A program made the position numbers and the translations under genes. Shown piece by piece: positions 40,773 through 50,524 of a stretch of 64,000 bases of DNA (its first letter is position 1; every line of letters starts with the position of its first letter). Source of the DNA: an uncultured bacterium. Lineage in GTDB: Bacteria; Bacillota; Clostridia; Oscillospirales; Ruminococcaceae. The notes beneath the pieces are model-generated. The model was not told the DNA's origin. It was given only the letters and a program-made list of their open reading frames with translations, and made no database searches. The DNA lies in contig CAJMLV010000005.1 in the NCBI GenBank assembly GCA_905214345.1, forward strand, positions 1 through 64,000, given 5' to 3'.

Positions 40773-41919
40773 CTATAGGGTGTTCAGACTATTTTGTGAC
40801 CGCATCTTTCTCTCTTCATTGGCTATAAAGTTGATTCTGCGCTCCGCATAACCAAAAAATTGCTGATAGGATGCGCAGTAGTAATTGCGAATATCGCCAT
40901 TTTCCGTGAAAAAGCAATCTCTTTTGCAACCTCCAAAGCAAAGATACTTCCACCGGCAGCTGTCACACGCATTCGGCTTCTTAAGGCTTTCACGCAAAAA
41001 TTGAACCTCGCGCTCGCTTTCTCCTATGCCTTTTAAAGTTGTTTGATAAATGTCGCCAAGCTTCCACTCATCCAACACATAAAAATCGCACGGGTATACA
41101 CTTCCGTCCGCTTCCACAACATAATACGCCCCGCATCGCCCGCTGGTTGCGCAGGTGGAGGAGGGCAATCCCATCGCCAAATGCACGTAATCGTCAAAAA
41201 GGCGAACACTTGTATATGGACCGTTTTCCCAATCCCGATACCATGCGTCAAACAGCGAACACAAAAAGGTACCGTAGTCTTCGGGCGTCAACGACCAGGG
41301 GCGCTGCCCCCGTTCCTCCCCCAGAGGGTCCAAGCAGGGGATGAATTGCAAGTATCCTACCCCTGTTTTCTGTAGGGCATGGTAGGTACGTATTGCACTT
41401 TTGGCGCATCGTTTTGTCACAACACAGAGTAGATTACAGGCAACGCCCGCCGTTTGCAGCAGGCGCAGGCTTTTTTGGGTCCGCATCCATGTTCCCTTAC
41501 CGGCAGTATCGATCCGGAATTCATCATGCAGGGCTTTATCACCATCCACCGAGATTCCCACCAGAAAGCGGTTCTTTGCCAGAAATGCCGCCCATTTTTC
41601 ATCGACGGCATATCCGTTGGTCTGGATGGCATAGGTGACAGGCAGCTGTTTGCGGTTGTACCGCCTGACAAATTCCAAAAAGGATTCAAAAAAGGCCAAT
41701 CCTGCCAGAGTGGGTCCCCCCCTGGAACGCAATACTGATATCGCCTTGTTCACCTGCGGCATCAAACGCCTGGCGGATCAACAGTTCTGCTGTCTGCAGC
41801 GTCATAATGCCCATGCTTGCCTGTGTACGGTTGGCGGCTTCATCCTCATAAAAGCAATACCGGCAGCGCATATTGCACAAACTGGACGCCGGTTTGATGA
41901 GCAAATTCAAACGGGACAC
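40773..41919 (-). pseudogene. Anaerobic sulfatase-maturating radical SAM enzyme, frameshifted
   Basis: Radical SAM/SPASM enzymes of this type oxidise the active-site Cys of sulfatases to formylglycine. The first frame has NLLIKPASSLCNMRCRYC, with the cluster motif CxxxCxxC, and ends GDISIAFQGGTHSG. The second frame has GPTLAGLAFFESFLEFV, then SVDGDKALHDEF, CGAYYVVEADGSVYPCDFYV and SPASM cysteines in CDSCRWKYLCFGGCKRDC. The break is at a seven-base G/C run (41717-41723), where other enzymes read QGGEPTL, so one base is extra or two are missing. I use a GTG preceded by GAGAGG. It directly follows the LysR gene. It may be intact if the run was miscalled. Confidence 0.82.
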
Positions 41920-41931
41920 CGGATGCACCTC

Positions 41932-42810
41932 TCAATCAATTTGTTGACGGCAAAGCTCCAAAAAGCGCTTCATGGAGGCCGTAAGATACTTTTCTTTATG
42001 CCACGCGGCGACCCGGTGACGCTGCAGCACATTGCCCTCCACCGGACGAAGGCAAATTTTCCCCTCCCTGGCCGCTTCTTTTGCCCGGGCCTCCGGCAGA
42101 ACGGCAATGCCCAGCCCCTCCGCGGCAGCCTTCAGCAGCGCTTCGGTGCTGACGCTTTCCCATACAATGTGGCTGGGCAGCCGCCGTGCATCCAAAACAT
42201 TCTGCAAAACCGTACGGGTAGTGCTGCCTGCTTCCCGCACAAGAAGCGATGCCTCGGACAGCTGTTCAGGCGTCACGGTACTTTGCCCGGCCAGCGGGTC
42301 ATCCACAGCCATCACCGCGCAAAGCAGGTCTGTCCCGATTTCTTCTGTATGCAAATCCGGAATGGCCGGAGTGTTTTCCATCAAGGCCAGATCCAGCCGA
42401 TTTTCGCACAAAGCCGCGGCCAGTGTATCGCCGTTGGCCACCACCACCTGCAGTTCCACGGCAGAATTTGCCTTTAAAAACTGCCGTGCCAGTTTGGGGA
42501 GCACCGTATCGCCGAATGTCACCGTAGCACCGACCCGGATACGCCCCAAGGAATCCCAGTTCCGCAAACCCGTTTCGATACGGTCGAAAGCATCCAGCAG
42601 ATGAAGTGCCTGCGGGTAAAGACGGCGGCCGCCTTCGGTGGGCGAAATATGCCGGTACATCCGTTCAAACAACCGTGTGCCATAATATTGTTCCAGTTCC
42701 TGTATGGCGCGGGTCACCGCAGGTTGGGTCAGATGCAGTTCTTCCGCTGCACGGGTCACACTCTCCAGGCGGTATACTTCCACAAAAATACGCAAATGAC
42801 GGATGGTCAC
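41932..42810 (-). CDS. LysR-family regulator
   Basis: A 292-residue LysR-type factor: helix-turn-helix VTRAAEELHLTQPAVTRAIQELEQYYGTRLFER, then a periplasmic-binding-protein-like effector domain (RIRVGATVTFGDTVLPKLARQFL). The likely start is the GTG of MTIRHLRIF with GAGG 6 bases upstream. It is divergent from the chromate/sulfate-type transporter and runs into the maturase gene, so it may control both. Several LysR proteins sense sulfur compounds; that is context, not evidence here. Confidence 0.9.
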   Translation of the reverse strand: MTIRHLRIFVEVYRLESVTRAAEELHLTQPAVTRAIQELEQYYGTRLFERMYRHISPTEGGRRLYPQALHLLDAFDRIETGLRNWDSLGRIRVGATVTFGDTVLPKLARQFLKANSAVELQVVVANGDTLAAALCENRLDLALMENTPAIPDLHTEEIGTDLLCAVMAVDDPLAGQSTVTPEQLSEASLLVREAGSTTRTVLQNVLDARRLPSHIVWESVSTEALLKAAAEGLGIAVLPEARAKEAAREGKICLRPVEGNVLQRHRVAAWHKEKYLTASMKRFLELCRQQID

Positions 42811-42848
42811 AACAAGCCTCACTTTCCAACCAAAATCGTATTATATCC

Positions 42849-42892
42849 ATAACAAATTATCATTTTACGCGGCTGCATATTTGCTGTATGAT
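42849..42892 (+). promoter_or_regulatory. Transporter promoter with LysR-type box
   Basis: TTTACG (42864-42869), 17 bases, TATGAT (42887-42892). Just upstream ATAA-caaa-TTAT (42849-42860) is an inverted repeat of the AT-rich kind bound by LysR proteins. Confidence 0.6.
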
Positions 42893-42920
42893 AAATGCAA
42901 ATGAGTATGGGAGGGTCACC

Positions 42921-43508
42921 ATGAACCAAAATCAACATTCCATGACGCGTGCTGCACGTCTGCGAGCCTTATTTCTTAGTACGCTGTACATTAGCGCTTT
43001 TACCTTCGGCGGCGGCTTTGTCATCGTCACATTTATGAAACGCAAGTTCGTGGATGAACTGCATTGGATCAATGAGCAGGAAATGCTTGACATGGTAGCC
43101 CTTGCCCAGTCCTCCCCCGGTGCCATTGCCGTGAACGCCGCAATTCTGGTGGGCTGGAAGGTAGAGGGACTTTTGGGCATGATCGTTGCGGTAACGGGCA
43201 CCATTATTCCGCCGATGGTCATTCTTTCGGTTATTTCCTTTTTCTACGCCGCGTTTGCTTCCAATGTATACGTTGCTCTTGTTTTGAAAGGTATGCAGGC
43301 CGGCGTTGCCGCCGTCATTCTGGACGTTGTCTGCGGCCTGGGCAGCAATGTGCTGAAAACCAGATCCATCGTCTATATTGCGCTGATGGTTCTGGCGTTT
43401 GTTGCCAGCTTTTTCTTTGATGTCAACGTGATCCTCATCATTCTGGCCGCTGCGGCTTTTGGTGTGATACGCGCCCTGTTCCAGCTGAAAAAGGAGGCTA
43501 AACAATGA
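42921..43508 (+). CDS. Chromate/sulfate-type transporter, N-terminal-type half (ChrA family)
   Basis: A 195-residue membrane protein with about six helices of the short-chain CHR family: LYISAFTFGGGFVIVTFMKRKFVDELHWI, then ALAQSSPGAIAVNAAILVGWKVEGLLG. Short CHR proteins work as pairs of opposite topology. GGGAGGG precedes the ATG. It overlaps the second half by four bases. Family members exchange chromate or sulfate; in this sulfatase island sulfate export is a reasonable guess. Confidence 0.9.
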   Translation: MNQNQHSMTRAARLRALFLSTLYISAFTFGGGFVIVTFMKRKFVDELHWINEQEMLDMVALAQSSPGAIAVNAAILVGWKVEGLLGMIVAVTGTIIPPMVILSVISFFYAAFASNVYVALVLKGMQAGVAAVILDVVCGLGSNVLKTRSIVYIALMVLAFVASFFFDVNVILIILAAAAFGVIRALFQLKKEAKQ

Positions 43509-44071
43509 TTTATCTGCAACTTTTTATCAGCTTTTTGCAAGTCGGCCTGTTCAGCGTCGGCGGCGGCTATGCAGCCATGCCCTTGATCCAGAATCAGGTG
43601 GTGGAGCTCCATCCATGGCTGACGCTGCAGGAGTTCACCGACCTGATCACCATTGCCGAAATGACGCCGGGCCCCATCGCTGTAAACTCCGCCACTTTTG
43701 TGGGCATCCGGATCGCTGGTATTTCCGGGGCCATCATTGCCACCCTGGGTTGCATTACCCCTGCCCTGATCCTGGTGTCCCTGCTGGCTTATGTTTACAA
43801 AAAATACCGCGATATCTCCGTACTGCAAAACGTTCTGGCCTGCCTGCGCCCCGTTGTGGTGGCACTGATTTTGGGCGCCGGACTTTCGATTCTGTCCATG
43901 GTGCTCTTTAACGGTCAGACCCCCACCCTGAATGCAGTGGATTGGATCGGCGCCGGCAGTTTTCTCGTTGCCTTTATCCTGCTGCGGAAATTCAAGTGGA
44001 ACCCTATCCTGACCATGTGCCTGTGCGGTGCCGCAGGGCTGGTCCTAAACCTGTTAATTCCTGCGATCTGA
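43505..44071 (+). CDS. Chromate/sulfate-type transporter, second half (ChrA family)
   Basis: A 188-residue CHR protein that pairs with the preceding subunit: VGLFSVGGGYAAMPLIQNQVVE, ITIAEMTPGPIAVNSATFVG, and a hydrophobic C-terminal half. The ATGA overlap gives translational coupling. Substrate as for the partner. Confidence 0.9.
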   Translation: MIYLQLFISFLQVGLFSVGGGYAAMPLIQNQVVELHPWLTLQEFTDLITIAEMTPGPIAVNSATFVGIRIAGISGAIIATLGCITPALILVSLLAYVYKKYRDISVLQNVLACLRPVVVALILGAGLSILSMVLFNGQTPTLNAVDWIGAGSFLVAFILLRKFKWNPILTMCLCGAAGLVLNLLIPAI

Positions 44072-44092
44072 CAGGATACAGCAGGGTGCTCT

Positions 44093-45601
44093 TTATAGAG
44101 TGCCCTGCTTATTTTTTTGTTTGAAAGCCTGATACTCCGCCGGGGTCTTTCCAAAGCTTTTCTTGAAGACGGTGGAGAAATAGCTCAGGCTGGAATACCC
44201 TACTTCTTCCGCAATTTCATACACCTTTTTATCGGTATGCTCCAGCAGTTCCACAGCTTGTCGCATCCGCAGACTGTTCAGATACCCCGTAAAATTCATA
44301 CCCGTTTCGCGCACGAACAGGCGGCTGAAATATTCCGCATTGAAGTTGACCGCCTGCGCGACCATGCTCAACGAGATCTTTTCCCGGTAGTGCGCTTTCA
44401 AATAGGTGATGGCATCCCTGATGGCCGGTGAATGGTGGTCATCCTGCGGCAGACTGCGGTAAAATGGCTCAAAAACCGCATCCACCGCCGCCTGCAGTTT
44501 CCCGATGGTATTTGCAGACCGGATCACCTGTTCCGACTGTTCTACCCGGCTGTCCAGTTCCTCCTGCCGTTCCGTTAAAAAATGCAGCAAAATGGTGCAG
44601 AAAGAGGAACACAGCTTTTTTACCGCGTCCAGATCCGTGGGGCGATTCTCGACAATCTGGCGAAGTACTTCGTCCTTGATGTCAAGGGCTTCCTGGTAGT
44701 TTTGGGCAAACAGTTCCTTACTGAAATTCATGCGCGCGGTTTCCGCATGGCGGATGTTTCCCGGCCCCAGCGGATCATGCAGGAACACCCACCGCTCCGG
44801 TTCATAGAAATGAAGCCTGCAGCGCGACTGTGCTTCCCGCAGGGCTGCCGGCAGACAAGCAAGGCCGCCCTTTTTACCGCTCAGTCCCAGTACGCAGTTC
44901 ATTCCGGCCGCCACCCGGAGATAATACTCTTGTACTTCGTCCAGCGAGTTACTGCCGCGAAGATTGCCCACAAACAAAAGGTGCTCATACCCCAGCGGAA
45001 CAAACCTTACATTCTTGAGTGCGCTGCACTCTTCCAGGCGGTCGCGGATTTCCCGCAAGGCATCGGCGTTCCGGCTCATCAGATCGCCGGCTGCCAGCGG
45101 TTCATCTTCCAGCGCAATGCCCTGATGGCGCAGCTCCTGCACGGTCGGAGGCGAGGCATCCTGCTCCATAGCCAGCTGACGGATCAGCAATTGTGTTCCC
45201 CGTTCCAGCCGAACCGCGTTTTCTCCATTATGGTGAATGGTGCGTGCCGCCTTGCAGAGAAGATCCCGCATACTTTCCATCGTGATTTCTGTCTTAAGAA
45301 TATACTCTGCCGTGCCGTTTTGCAAGGCAGTCCGCGCATAAGAAAAGTTGTCGTGACTGGTCAGTATGATCACATGCGCCGGTCGGACAGCCTGGATTTT
45401 TGCCACCATTTCCAACCCGGACATACCCGGCATCTCAATATCCGTAACCACGATATCCGGCAATTCACGGCGGTACAGTTCCAGTCCCTGTGCGCCCGTA
45501 GCCGCAGAACCCGCCAGCACAAATCCTTCCAGCTGGCCGATGCAGTACTCCAGCCACCGGCGGATGGGGCCGTCGTCATCCACTACAAGTACTTTTAGCA
45601 T
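44093..45601 (-). CDS. YesN-type response regulator (receiver plus AraC domain)
   Basis: A 502-residue regulator. Receiver domain 1-120 with VVDDDGPIRRWLEY and the phosphoacceptor Asp in VVTDIEMPGMSGLEM; a variable middle region; C-terminal AraC helix-turn-helix pair (ISLSMVAQAVNFNAEYFSRLFVRETG, VYEIAEEVGYSSLSYFSTVFKKSFGKTP). Its start overlaps the kinase stop by seven bases. Presumed activator of the adjacent ABC transporter and sulfatase genes. Confidence 0.93.
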   Translation of the reverse strand: MLKVLVVDDDGPIRRWLEYCIGQLEGFVLAGSAATGAQGLELYRRELPDIVVTDIEMPGMSGLEMVAKIQAVRPAHVIILTSHDNFSYARTALQNGTAEYILKTEITMESMRDLLCKAARTIHHNGENAVRLERGTQLLIRQLAMEQDASPPTVQELRHQGIALEDEPLAAGDLMSRNADALREIRDRLEECSALKNVRFVPLGYEHLLFVGNLRGSNSLDEVQEYYLRVAAGMNCVLGLSGKKGGLACLPAALREAQSRCRLHFYEPERWVFLHDPLGPGNIRHAETARMNFSKELFAQNYQEALDIKDEVLRQIVENRPTDLDAVKKLCSSFCTILLHFLTERQEELDSRVEQSEQVIRSANTIGKLQAAVDAVFEPFYRSLPQDDHHSPAIRDAITYLKAHYREKISLSMVAQAVNFNAEYFSRLFVRETGMNFTGYLNSLRMRQAVELLEHTDKKVYEIAEEVGYSSLSYFSTVFKKSFGKTPAEYQAFKQKNKQGTL

Positions 45602-47370
45602 GGGAGTTCCCTACCCTTCTCTTCCGCAGGTATTCTGAGGACGATCTGTGTTCCGCGCCCCTCCTTGCTGTTAATGGTCAGTCCCCAGGACGGACCGTAA
45701 TGCAGCCTGATCCGGTCATACACATTCTTGATGCCGATATGAGGGCGGTCGGTGACGGCGGGCGACTCCATCACCTGCCGTACTTTTTCCGGCGACATGC
45801 CAACACCGTTGTCTTCCATTTCAATGACGACCGTCTCCCCCTGACGGCGGGCAATCACGGTGATCATGCCATTGCCGCTTTGCATATCGATTCCGTGCTG
45901 GATGGAATTTTCCACCAGCGGCTGGATCAGCAGCTTGGGCAGAAGGCAGCGGGCCGCGGCTTCGTCGTATTCAATCATACTGTCAAAGGCATGGTCGTAG
46001 CGGTATTGCTGCAAAGTCAGATACTCCCGCAGGTTTTCCATCTGCTCCGCGACCGTGACCTTTTCCTTTTGGGTGGATAGAATTTCTCTGAGAATGGCAA
46101 TAAAATGCGTGAGCATAATGGTGGCATCCTCATTCCGGTGCATATCCACCATACATTTGATGGAAAAAAGCGTATTGTAAATAAAATGGGGGTTGATCTG
46201 TGCCTGCAGCCAGTTCAGTTCAATCCGCCGCTTTTGCTGCTCATTTTTGCTGATGCTCTCGATCAGTCCGCGGATGCATTGCATCATATCGGCCATGCCA
46301 CGGGACAACTCATTCAGTTCGGTATAGCTGGAGATGGCAAAGGTCTGGTGCAGATTGCCCTGCTCGACATCCCGCAAATCATCCCGCAGTTTCTGAATGG
46401 GCGCAGCGATCTGCTGGGAAAAATGCCAGGCCATGACGATACCGCCCATCAGGCACAACAAAGCCAGTACTATGACAACACGCCGGATACTGCGCAAAGG
46501 TTGCAGTACTTTTTCCAGCGGCGCTTCCTCAAAGATGGTAAATCCGCTTCCGGTATCCACATACCGCGTAAAAAGAACCGATTCACCCTCTGCCAACGTG
46601 ATCATGTAATCATGGGAGCCGAAAAGCTGCTGCAGCTTGTCCATATTGAAATAGTTAAATCCGATCAGTTCCCCGCGGCTGCTGGAAATGATCTGCCCTT
46701 GGTCGTTGGTGACATAAATGTTGCTGCCGTCGCGGATCACATCTTCATACATATTATACAGCTGCCGTTCATCCGCATTGATCATAAGGAAGCCTACGAT
46801 ATCCTCCCCGTCCATGATGGCACGCGCGGCTGAAAAAGAGGCGGTTCCCAGACTGCGGTCCCGATAGCTGCCCACGTCCACAATTTTGCCGGCGGCTTCC
46901 ACCACCCGCTGGTTCCATACCTTCAGACGAGGGTCCATGTAATCGTATCCTTCCGGTACGGGGCGGGAGCAATAACCGATGCCCGACGCCGACAGATACA
47001 CCACATAGAAATTCAGTTCCGGCTGAATAAAGGATTCCTGCAGCTGCCGCGTTGTGGAATCCATCAGCGAATAAAACTCTTCCCGGTTATCAGCATTCAG
47101 TTCAGTGACATAGGTACGAAACCCCGGGTCACTTTCGAACAGGTTGGAGAGGACGTACAGGTTCGTTTTGAACTGTCGGCTGCGTTCCGCAATCTGACGC
47201 AGCACATCCGTCCGGGAACCCGCCAGTTCCCGGATAAAGCTATCTTTATAGATTGTATAAGCACCTACCGCCAGGATGGCGATGATGATGATATTTACAA
47301 GCAACAGCATCGCCATCATTCTGATGCGGATGCTGTTCCACCACTGTCGAAGTAGTCGCAACTGCCTCAT
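45595..47370 (-). CDS. YesM-type sensor histidine kinase
   Basis: A 591-residue membrane kinase. First helix about 17-39, an extracellular sensor of about 245 residues, second helix about 290-312, HAMP, the His-kinase region QAQINPHFIYNTLFSIKCMV (phosphoacceptor His) and an ATPase domain with VENSIQHGID and EDNGVGMSPEKV. YesM-type kinases usually sense extracellular glycans or their binding proteins. It is cotranscribed with the response regulator. Confidence 0.93.
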   Translation of the reverse strand: MRQLRLLRQWWNSIRIRMMAMLLLVNIIIIAILAVGAYTIYKDSFIRELAGSRTDVLRQIAERSRQFKTNLYVLSNLFESDPGFRTYVTELNADNREEFYSLMDSTTRQLQESFIQPELNFYVVYLSASGIGYCSRPVPEGYDYMDPRLKVWNQRVVEAAGKIVDVGSYRDRSLGTASFSAARAIMDGEDIVGFLMINADERQLYNMYEDVIRDGSNIYVTNDQGQIISSSRGELIGFNYFNMDKLQQLFGSHDYMITLAEGESVLFTRYVDTGSGFTIFEEAPLEKVLQPLRSIRRVVIVLALLCLMGGIVMAWHFSQQIAAPIQKLRDDLRDVEQGNLHQTFAISSYTELNELSRGMADMMQCIRGLIESISKNEQQKRRIELNWLQAQINPHFIYNTLFSIKCMVDMHRNEDATIMLTHFIAILREILSTQKEKVTVAEQMENLREYLTLQQYRYDHAFDSMIEYDEAAARCLLPKLLIQPLVENSIQHGIDMQSGNGMITVIARRQGETVVIEMEDNGVGMSPEKVRQVMESPAVTDRPHIGIKNVYDRIRLHYGPSWGLTINSKEGRGTQIVLRIPAEEKGRELPC

Positions 47371-47413
47371 ATTGACCTTTCTTGCCTTGGGAAAAATGGT
47401 ATTTTACAATAGC

Positions 47414-47442
47414 ATTATACGGTGTGACCGCCGGGCTTGCAA
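47414..47442 (-). promoter_or_regulatory. Promoter of the two-component system
   Basis: TTGCAA, 17 bases, TATAAT, about 45 bases before the kinase start. Confidence 0.72.
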
Positions 47443-47471
47443 CCATCGGCAAACCCAATATAACCCCGCAA

Positions 47472-47495
47472 AGGCCCGCCGGCAAAAACCGGCGA
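47472..47495 (-). terminator. Stem-loop after the sulfatase gene
   Basis: CCCGCCGG pairs with CCGGCGAG across five A; T's after the stem are few, so termination may be partial. Confidence 0.5.
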
Positions 47496-47511
47496 GCAAG
47501 CAGGGTTTGAT

Positions 47512-48981
47512 TCAGTATTTTCCGATGCGCAGCGGCAGCGTATCTTCGGTTTCGATGACCCGATCTAACAGCCGCCGGAGCAGCTGCTCCTTCACGTCGG
47601 CGTAGTCAGGATCATCCCACAGGTTGGTAAATTCATGGGGGTCACGGTCGCGGTCATACAGTTCACCGAACGTTTCGCCGGCATAGTATGTCAGCTTATA
47701 ATGCCGCCCGGTGATAGTCTTGACATTCAGGCCCCAGTCATAGCAGGTGAACTCCGTGAGGGCGTATTCCCGCCCGGCGCCGCCGTCACCGCGCAGAATC
47801 GGGGCCATCGACATCCCCTGCACACCGTGGGGTGCCCGCACACCGGCAAAGTCCAGCAGTGTTGGCATCAGGTCCACATGTTCGGTGATCTGCTTGTAGC
47901 GGGAGCCCTTGGGAATCACACCCGGCCAGGACAGAATCATCGGTGCCTTGATCAGGCAATCATAGTGGAACGGCCCCTTGAAAAGCAATCCATGATCCCC
48001 CATCAATTCGCCGTGATCGTTGGTGAAAAGAATCAGGGTATCCTCCACGATGCCTTTGTCCTGCAGGGCTTTCAGAATACGGCCCACATTTTCATCGATC
48101 AGACTGATCATGCCATAGTAGGCGGCCTTTACCTCGCCCCACTCATGGTCTGTCAGGCGTCGATAGTCGTATTTCTCATTGCTGCAGCCCTGTCCTACCC
48201 GATGACGCCGGAAATGCGGCGGTTTATCCTCCAGTTCTCCTTCCCGCCGGACCGGCAGTGCCAGTTTATCCGGGTCATACATAGTGGAATACGGGGCAGG
48301 CGGGTCAAAGGGATGATGCGGGTCCACAAAACTGCAAAGAGCAAAGAACGGCTGATCCGGGGTAGACTCGTTGATCAGATCGATCATGCGATCTGCAATC
48401 CAGGCGGACTGATGGTAACGGGGATTGATTTCGCTGGGGTAGACCTGCGGCGGGCCGCTCAGGTCTTTATCGGCGGCGCTGGCGCGGTCTTCTTTGGCTT
48501 TGCGCTCCCCCTGCATTTTGACGATCTCGTAGTCCGTCTCACTCTGCTGTTTCAGCCAGGTCAGGTATTCCCCCGTCTTGCAGTCGCAGGTGGTATGGAC
48601 CACATCGAACCCGTACCGGTCAGCCGGCCAGTCGTCCTCTTCGTTTTCTTTGGGGACAAACTGGGTGGTAAAGTGCATCTTGCCGATGGCCGCCGTGCGG
48701 TAACCGTTGTCCCGCAGCACTTCCGGCAGGCAGATTTCGGAATCCCGCAGCGGGATTCCGTTATCGCGGGTGCCGTGGTTTTTGGGGTAACGGCCGGTAA
48801 GGATGGAACACCGGGAAGGCGAGCAGACCGGGTTCTGCACAAAATGGTTGTCGAATACCGAACCATTCAGGGCAATGCTGTCGATGTTAGGGGTATGGAT
48901 CTGATTGTTGCCGTAACAGCCCAGTGCGTCGAAGCGTAGCTGGTCGGCCATCATCAGAATAATATTCGGACGTTTGTTCAT
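47512..48981 (-). CDS. Cytoplasmic Cys-type sulfatase
   Basis: A 489-residue alkaline-phosphatase-superfamily sulfatase. The formylglycine motif is C-S-P-S-R in NPVCSPSRCSILTGRYP; metal ligands lie in ILMMADQLR and FTNDHGELMGDHGL. Because the residue is Cys, not Ser, it needs an anSME-type or similar maturase, which the island also encodes. There is no signal peptide, so sulfate esters must be imported first. It starts one base after an ATPase stop. The substrate (choline-sulfate-like small ester or sulfated sugar) is not decidable by eye. Confidence 0.93.
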   Translation of the reverse strand: MNKRPNIILMMADQLRFDALGCYGNNQIHTPNIDSIALNGSVFDNHFVQNPVCSPSRCSILTGRYPKNHGTRDNGIPLRDSEICLPEVLRDNGYRTAAIGKMHFTTQFVPKENEEDDWPADRYGFDVVHTTCDCKTGEYLTWLKQQSETDYEIVKMQGERKAKEDRASAADKDLSGPPQVYPSEINPRYHQSAWIADRMIDLINESTPDQPFFALCSFVDPHHPFDPPAPYSTMYDPDKLALPVRREGELEDKPPHFRRHRVGQGCSNEKYDYRRLTDHEWGEVKAAYYGMISLIDENVGRILKALQDKGIVEDTLILFTNDHGELMGDHGLLFKGPFHYDCLIKAPMILSWPGVIPKGSRYKQITEHVDLMPTLLDFAGVRAPHGVQGMSMAPILRGDGGAGREYALTEFTCYDWGLNVKTITGRHYKLTYYAGETFGELYDRDRDPHEFTNLWDDPDYADVKEQLLRRLLDRVIETEDTLPLRIGKY

Positions 48982-48982
48982 A

Positions 48983-49735
48983 TTACCACCACTTGATCAA
49001 ATCAGTGACCTTGTCGCGCAGTTTGTTGAACTCGAGATCAGTCACATCACGGGGCCGGGGCAGGTCGTTGACGATTTCCTGCTTGATGCCTGTGGGTTTG
49101 TTGGTCAGTACCAGAATCCGTTCGCTGAGGTAGACGGCTTCCTCAATGTTATGGGTAATGAAGATGACGGTGGTGCCGGTATGCTGCCACAGCCGCAGCA
49201 GATCATCCTCCAGCTTGTAGCGCAGGGAGTTATCCAACTGGCCGTAGGGTTCATCCATCAGCAGCAGTTCCGGCTGCACGGCAAAAGCACGTGCAATGCT
49301 GACGCGCTGCAGCATGCTGGCCGAAAGCTGGTTGGGGTAGTAATTGCGGTATTCCGTCAGGCCTACCATTTCCAGCATTTCATCCACCCGCGCCTTGATT
49401 TCTTCTGGCGGGCGCTTTTTGATTTTCAGGCCGTAGGCAACGTTTTCTTCCACCGTCTGCCAGGGAAAAGCCGAATACTCCTGGAAAATATACGCCACGT
49501 TGTGCTTTTGAAGATCCACCGGTTCGTTGTTGATCAAAATCTCGCCGCTGGTAAGCTGATACACCCCCAACTTGGTCAGGCAGTTCAGGAAGGTAGTCTT
49601 ACCACAGCCGGTGGGACCTACCACGCAGAGGAACTCTCCCTTTTTCACCTCAAAGGAGATGTCGTTCAACACCAAGAGGTCGCCGAACTTTTTGGTCATG
49701 TGCGATACTTTGACCTTTACTTCGTTGCTGCTCAT
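48983..49735 (-). CDS. ABC transporter ATPase, nitrate/sulfonate/taurine type
   Basis: A 250-residue ATPase with Walker A VGPTGCGKTTFLN, Q-loop YIFQEYSAFPW, a diverged signature NQLSASMLQRVSIARAF (LSASM in place of LSGG) and Walker B LLLMDEPYGQLD. One of two unlike ATPases for the same importer. Cytoplasmic face of the membrane. Confidence 0.92.
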   Translation of the reverse strand: MSSNEVKVKVSHMTKKFGDLLVLNDISFEVKKGEFLCVVGPTGCGKTTFLNCLTKLGVYQLTSGEILINNEPVDLQKHNVAYIFQEYSAFPWQTVEENVAYGLKIKKRPPEEIKARVDEMLEMVGLTEYRNYYPNQLSASMLQRVSIARAFAVQPELLLMDEPYGQLDNSLRYKLEDDLLRLWQHTGTTVIFITHNIEEAVYLSERILVLTNKPTGIKQEIVNDLPRPRDVTDLEFNKLRDKVTDLIKWW

Positions 49736-49747
49736 GGGAGTGCCTCC

Positions 49748-50524
49748 TTACAGGGTGTCATCGCAGATCTCTTCGATCCGGCGGCGAATTTCGAGGAAAG
49801 CAGGGTCACTGTACTGGCGCGGACGCGGCAGATCCACCTTGATTTCCTCTTTGATATGGGTGGGAGTGTTGGTCAGGATGATGATGCGGTCGGCCAAGTA
49901 GACCGCTTCCTCACTGTTGTTGGTAACAAACACGACCGTGCGTTTTTCCTTCTGCCAGATTTTTTCCAGTTCGGCCTCCATCATGTAACGCGTCTGAGCA
50001 TCCAAATGGCCGAAAGGTTCGTCCATCAGCATGACCTTGGGGTCGTTGGCGTAGGCGCGGGCAATGCCCACACGCTGACGCATACCGCCCGAAAGCTGGT
50101 TGGGGAAGCTCTTTTCAAAGCCTTCCAGCCCTACAAGCTTGATGAAATATTCCGCACGTTCACGGCGGGTATTTTTGTCAATGCCGCGGCTTTTGGGGCC
50201 GAATTCCACGTTGCCCATAACGGTGCAGAAGGGGAAAAGCGCCGTGGTCTGATAGACAACACCGCGGTCCGGTCCGGGTGCGGTAACGGGCTTTCCGTCC
50301 ACCACCACTTCCCCGGACGTGGGAAGCTGCAGTCCCGCGATCAGATTGATCATGGTAGTTTTGCCGCACTGACCGGGGCCGAACAAAACCACAAATTCGT
50401 TTTCAGCCACATCCAGGCTGACATCGCGCACAACCTCGTTGGTCTTATGCACACTGATATAGGTCTTGCACACGTTCCGCATGGAAATAATGGGATCGTG
50501 CTTCAGTTCTCCATGATGTTCCAA
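49748..50524 (-). CDS. ABC transporter ATPase, nitrate/sulfonate/taurine type
   Basis: Second ATPase of the importer, about 258 residues: Walker A FGPGQCGKTTMIN (Gln where Ser/Gly is usual), signature NQLSGGMRQRVGIARAY, Walker B VMLMDEPFGHLD. The likely start is a TTG eight bases after GAGGAGG; the gene overlaps the preceding permease by 22 bases. Confidence 0.9.
   Translation of the reverse strand: MEHHGELKHDPIISMRNVCKTYISVHKTNEVVRDVSLDVAENEFVVLFGPGQCGKTTMINLIAGLQLPTSGEVVVDGKPVTAPGPDRGVVYQTTALFPFCTVMGNVEFGPKSRGIDKNTRRERAEYFIKLVGLEGFEKSFPNQLSGGMRQRVGIARAYANDPKVMLMDEPFGHLDAQTRYMMEAELEKIWQKEKRTVVFVTNNSEEAVYLADRIIILTNTPTHIKEEIKVDLPRPRQYSDPAFLEIRRRIEEICDDTL

Noticed and set aside
41032..41320. 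Short plus-strand ORFs within the maturase gene
   Set aside because: Antisense shadows of the SPASM-domain coding sequence.
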